5,288 nt of DNA. Origin: an uncultured Rikenellaceae bacterium (GTDB lineage: Bacteria; Bacteroidota; Bacteroidia; Bacteroidales; Rikenellaceae). Shown piece by piece: positions 5,177 to 5,288 of this stretch; the stretch's first letter is position 1; every line of letters begins with the position of its first letter. Where the stretch lies: NCBI GenBank assembly GCA_910588925.1, contig CAJURV010000101.1:1-5288 (forward strand), read 5' to 3'. The translations under genes were made by a program, and so were the position numbers. The notes beneath the pieces were generated by a model, which saw only the letters and a program-made list of their open reading frames with translations, was not told the DNA's origin and did not search any database.

Positions 5177-5284
5177 TTTTTTAGACCTCAAAAATCGTCG
5201 ATCGCGGGCGTGCGCCTCCGGAGCGTACTCCCCGTACGTGAGGATGGCTCACGAACGGGATCGGCGATTTTTGTGGCTAAAAAG
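5177..5284. repeat. Large imperfect palindrome, probable interspersed repeat element
   Basis: The outer arms TTTTTTAG (5177-5184) and CTAAAAA (5277-5283) continue into AAAAATCGTCGATC (5190-5203) and GATCGGCGATTTTT (5259-5272), which pair over 14 positions with one G-T wobble. Pairing resumes inside at CGTG, GCC and TCC (5209-5219) with GGA, GGC and CACG (5242-5253), and ends in CGTAC-tcccc-GTACG (5224-5238). The whole forms one long hairpin that is GC-rich in the middle with A/T-rich ends. Both strands stay open in one frame across it, which could lead to spurious gene calls. A dispersed repeat or MITE-like element is the favoured view; a bidirectional terminator is the alternative. The window ends 4 nt beyond it. 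Confidence 0.55.
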
Positions 5285-5288
5285 CGAC

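Overview
This looks like a stretch of ordinary chromosome from a member of the Bacteroidota, most likely order Bacteroidales; the family cannot be fixed from this window. Three things point there. First, the promoters that can be recognised have the Bacteroidetes form (a TAnnTTTG -7 box, with a TTTG-like -33 box 19-21 bases upstream). Second, most start codons have no Shine-Dalgarno sequence. Third, the gene content fits: a DUF4837-type lipoprotein, and the order rpsU - tyrosine recombinase - hpf that is common in this phylum.

Layout from left to right. Positions 1-182 (minus strand) carry no protein gene but hold a strongly structured, probably non-coding RNA. It is cut by the window edge and its promoter lies at 186-216. 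An AT-rich spacer follows, to 418. A good intrinsic terminator (419-446, minus) closes the operon that reads leftwards: rpsU (bS21) -> xerC-like tyrosine recombinase -> hpf (ribosome hibernation factor). That operon has a consensus promoter at 2193-2225 and an unusually long leader of about 160 nt. The leader contains competing hairpins and a possible 16-codon leader ORF. Upstream and on the same strand is a separately promoted DUF4837 lipoprotein gene, ended by a 10-bp hairpin. From a divergent promoter region (3307-3599) a two-gene operon runs rightwards: a signal-peptide-less polysaccharide deacetylase, overlapping by 4 nt a ubiX flavin prenyltransferase. The last 520 bases show no convincing gene. 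They end in a roughly 108-nt imperfect palindrome that looks like a repeat element.

How the parts fit together. Two of the three genes in the leftward operon act on the ribosome: bS21 is part of the 30S platform next to the anti-Shine-Dalgarno region, and HPF silences ribosomes in stationary phase. Of the six protein genes, only hpf has a strong Shine-Dalgarno sequence, which suggests that its translation responds differently from the others. The rightward operon pairs a carbohydrate-esterase-4 type deacetylase with the enzyme that makes the prenylated-FMN cofactor for UbiD-type decarboxylases; no UbiD partner is in the window.

No mobile element, CRISPR array, tRNA or rRNA gene, or defence system was recognised. 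The best leads are the left-edge RNA, the rpsU leader, the lone Shine-Dalgarno on hpf, and the terminal palindrome.
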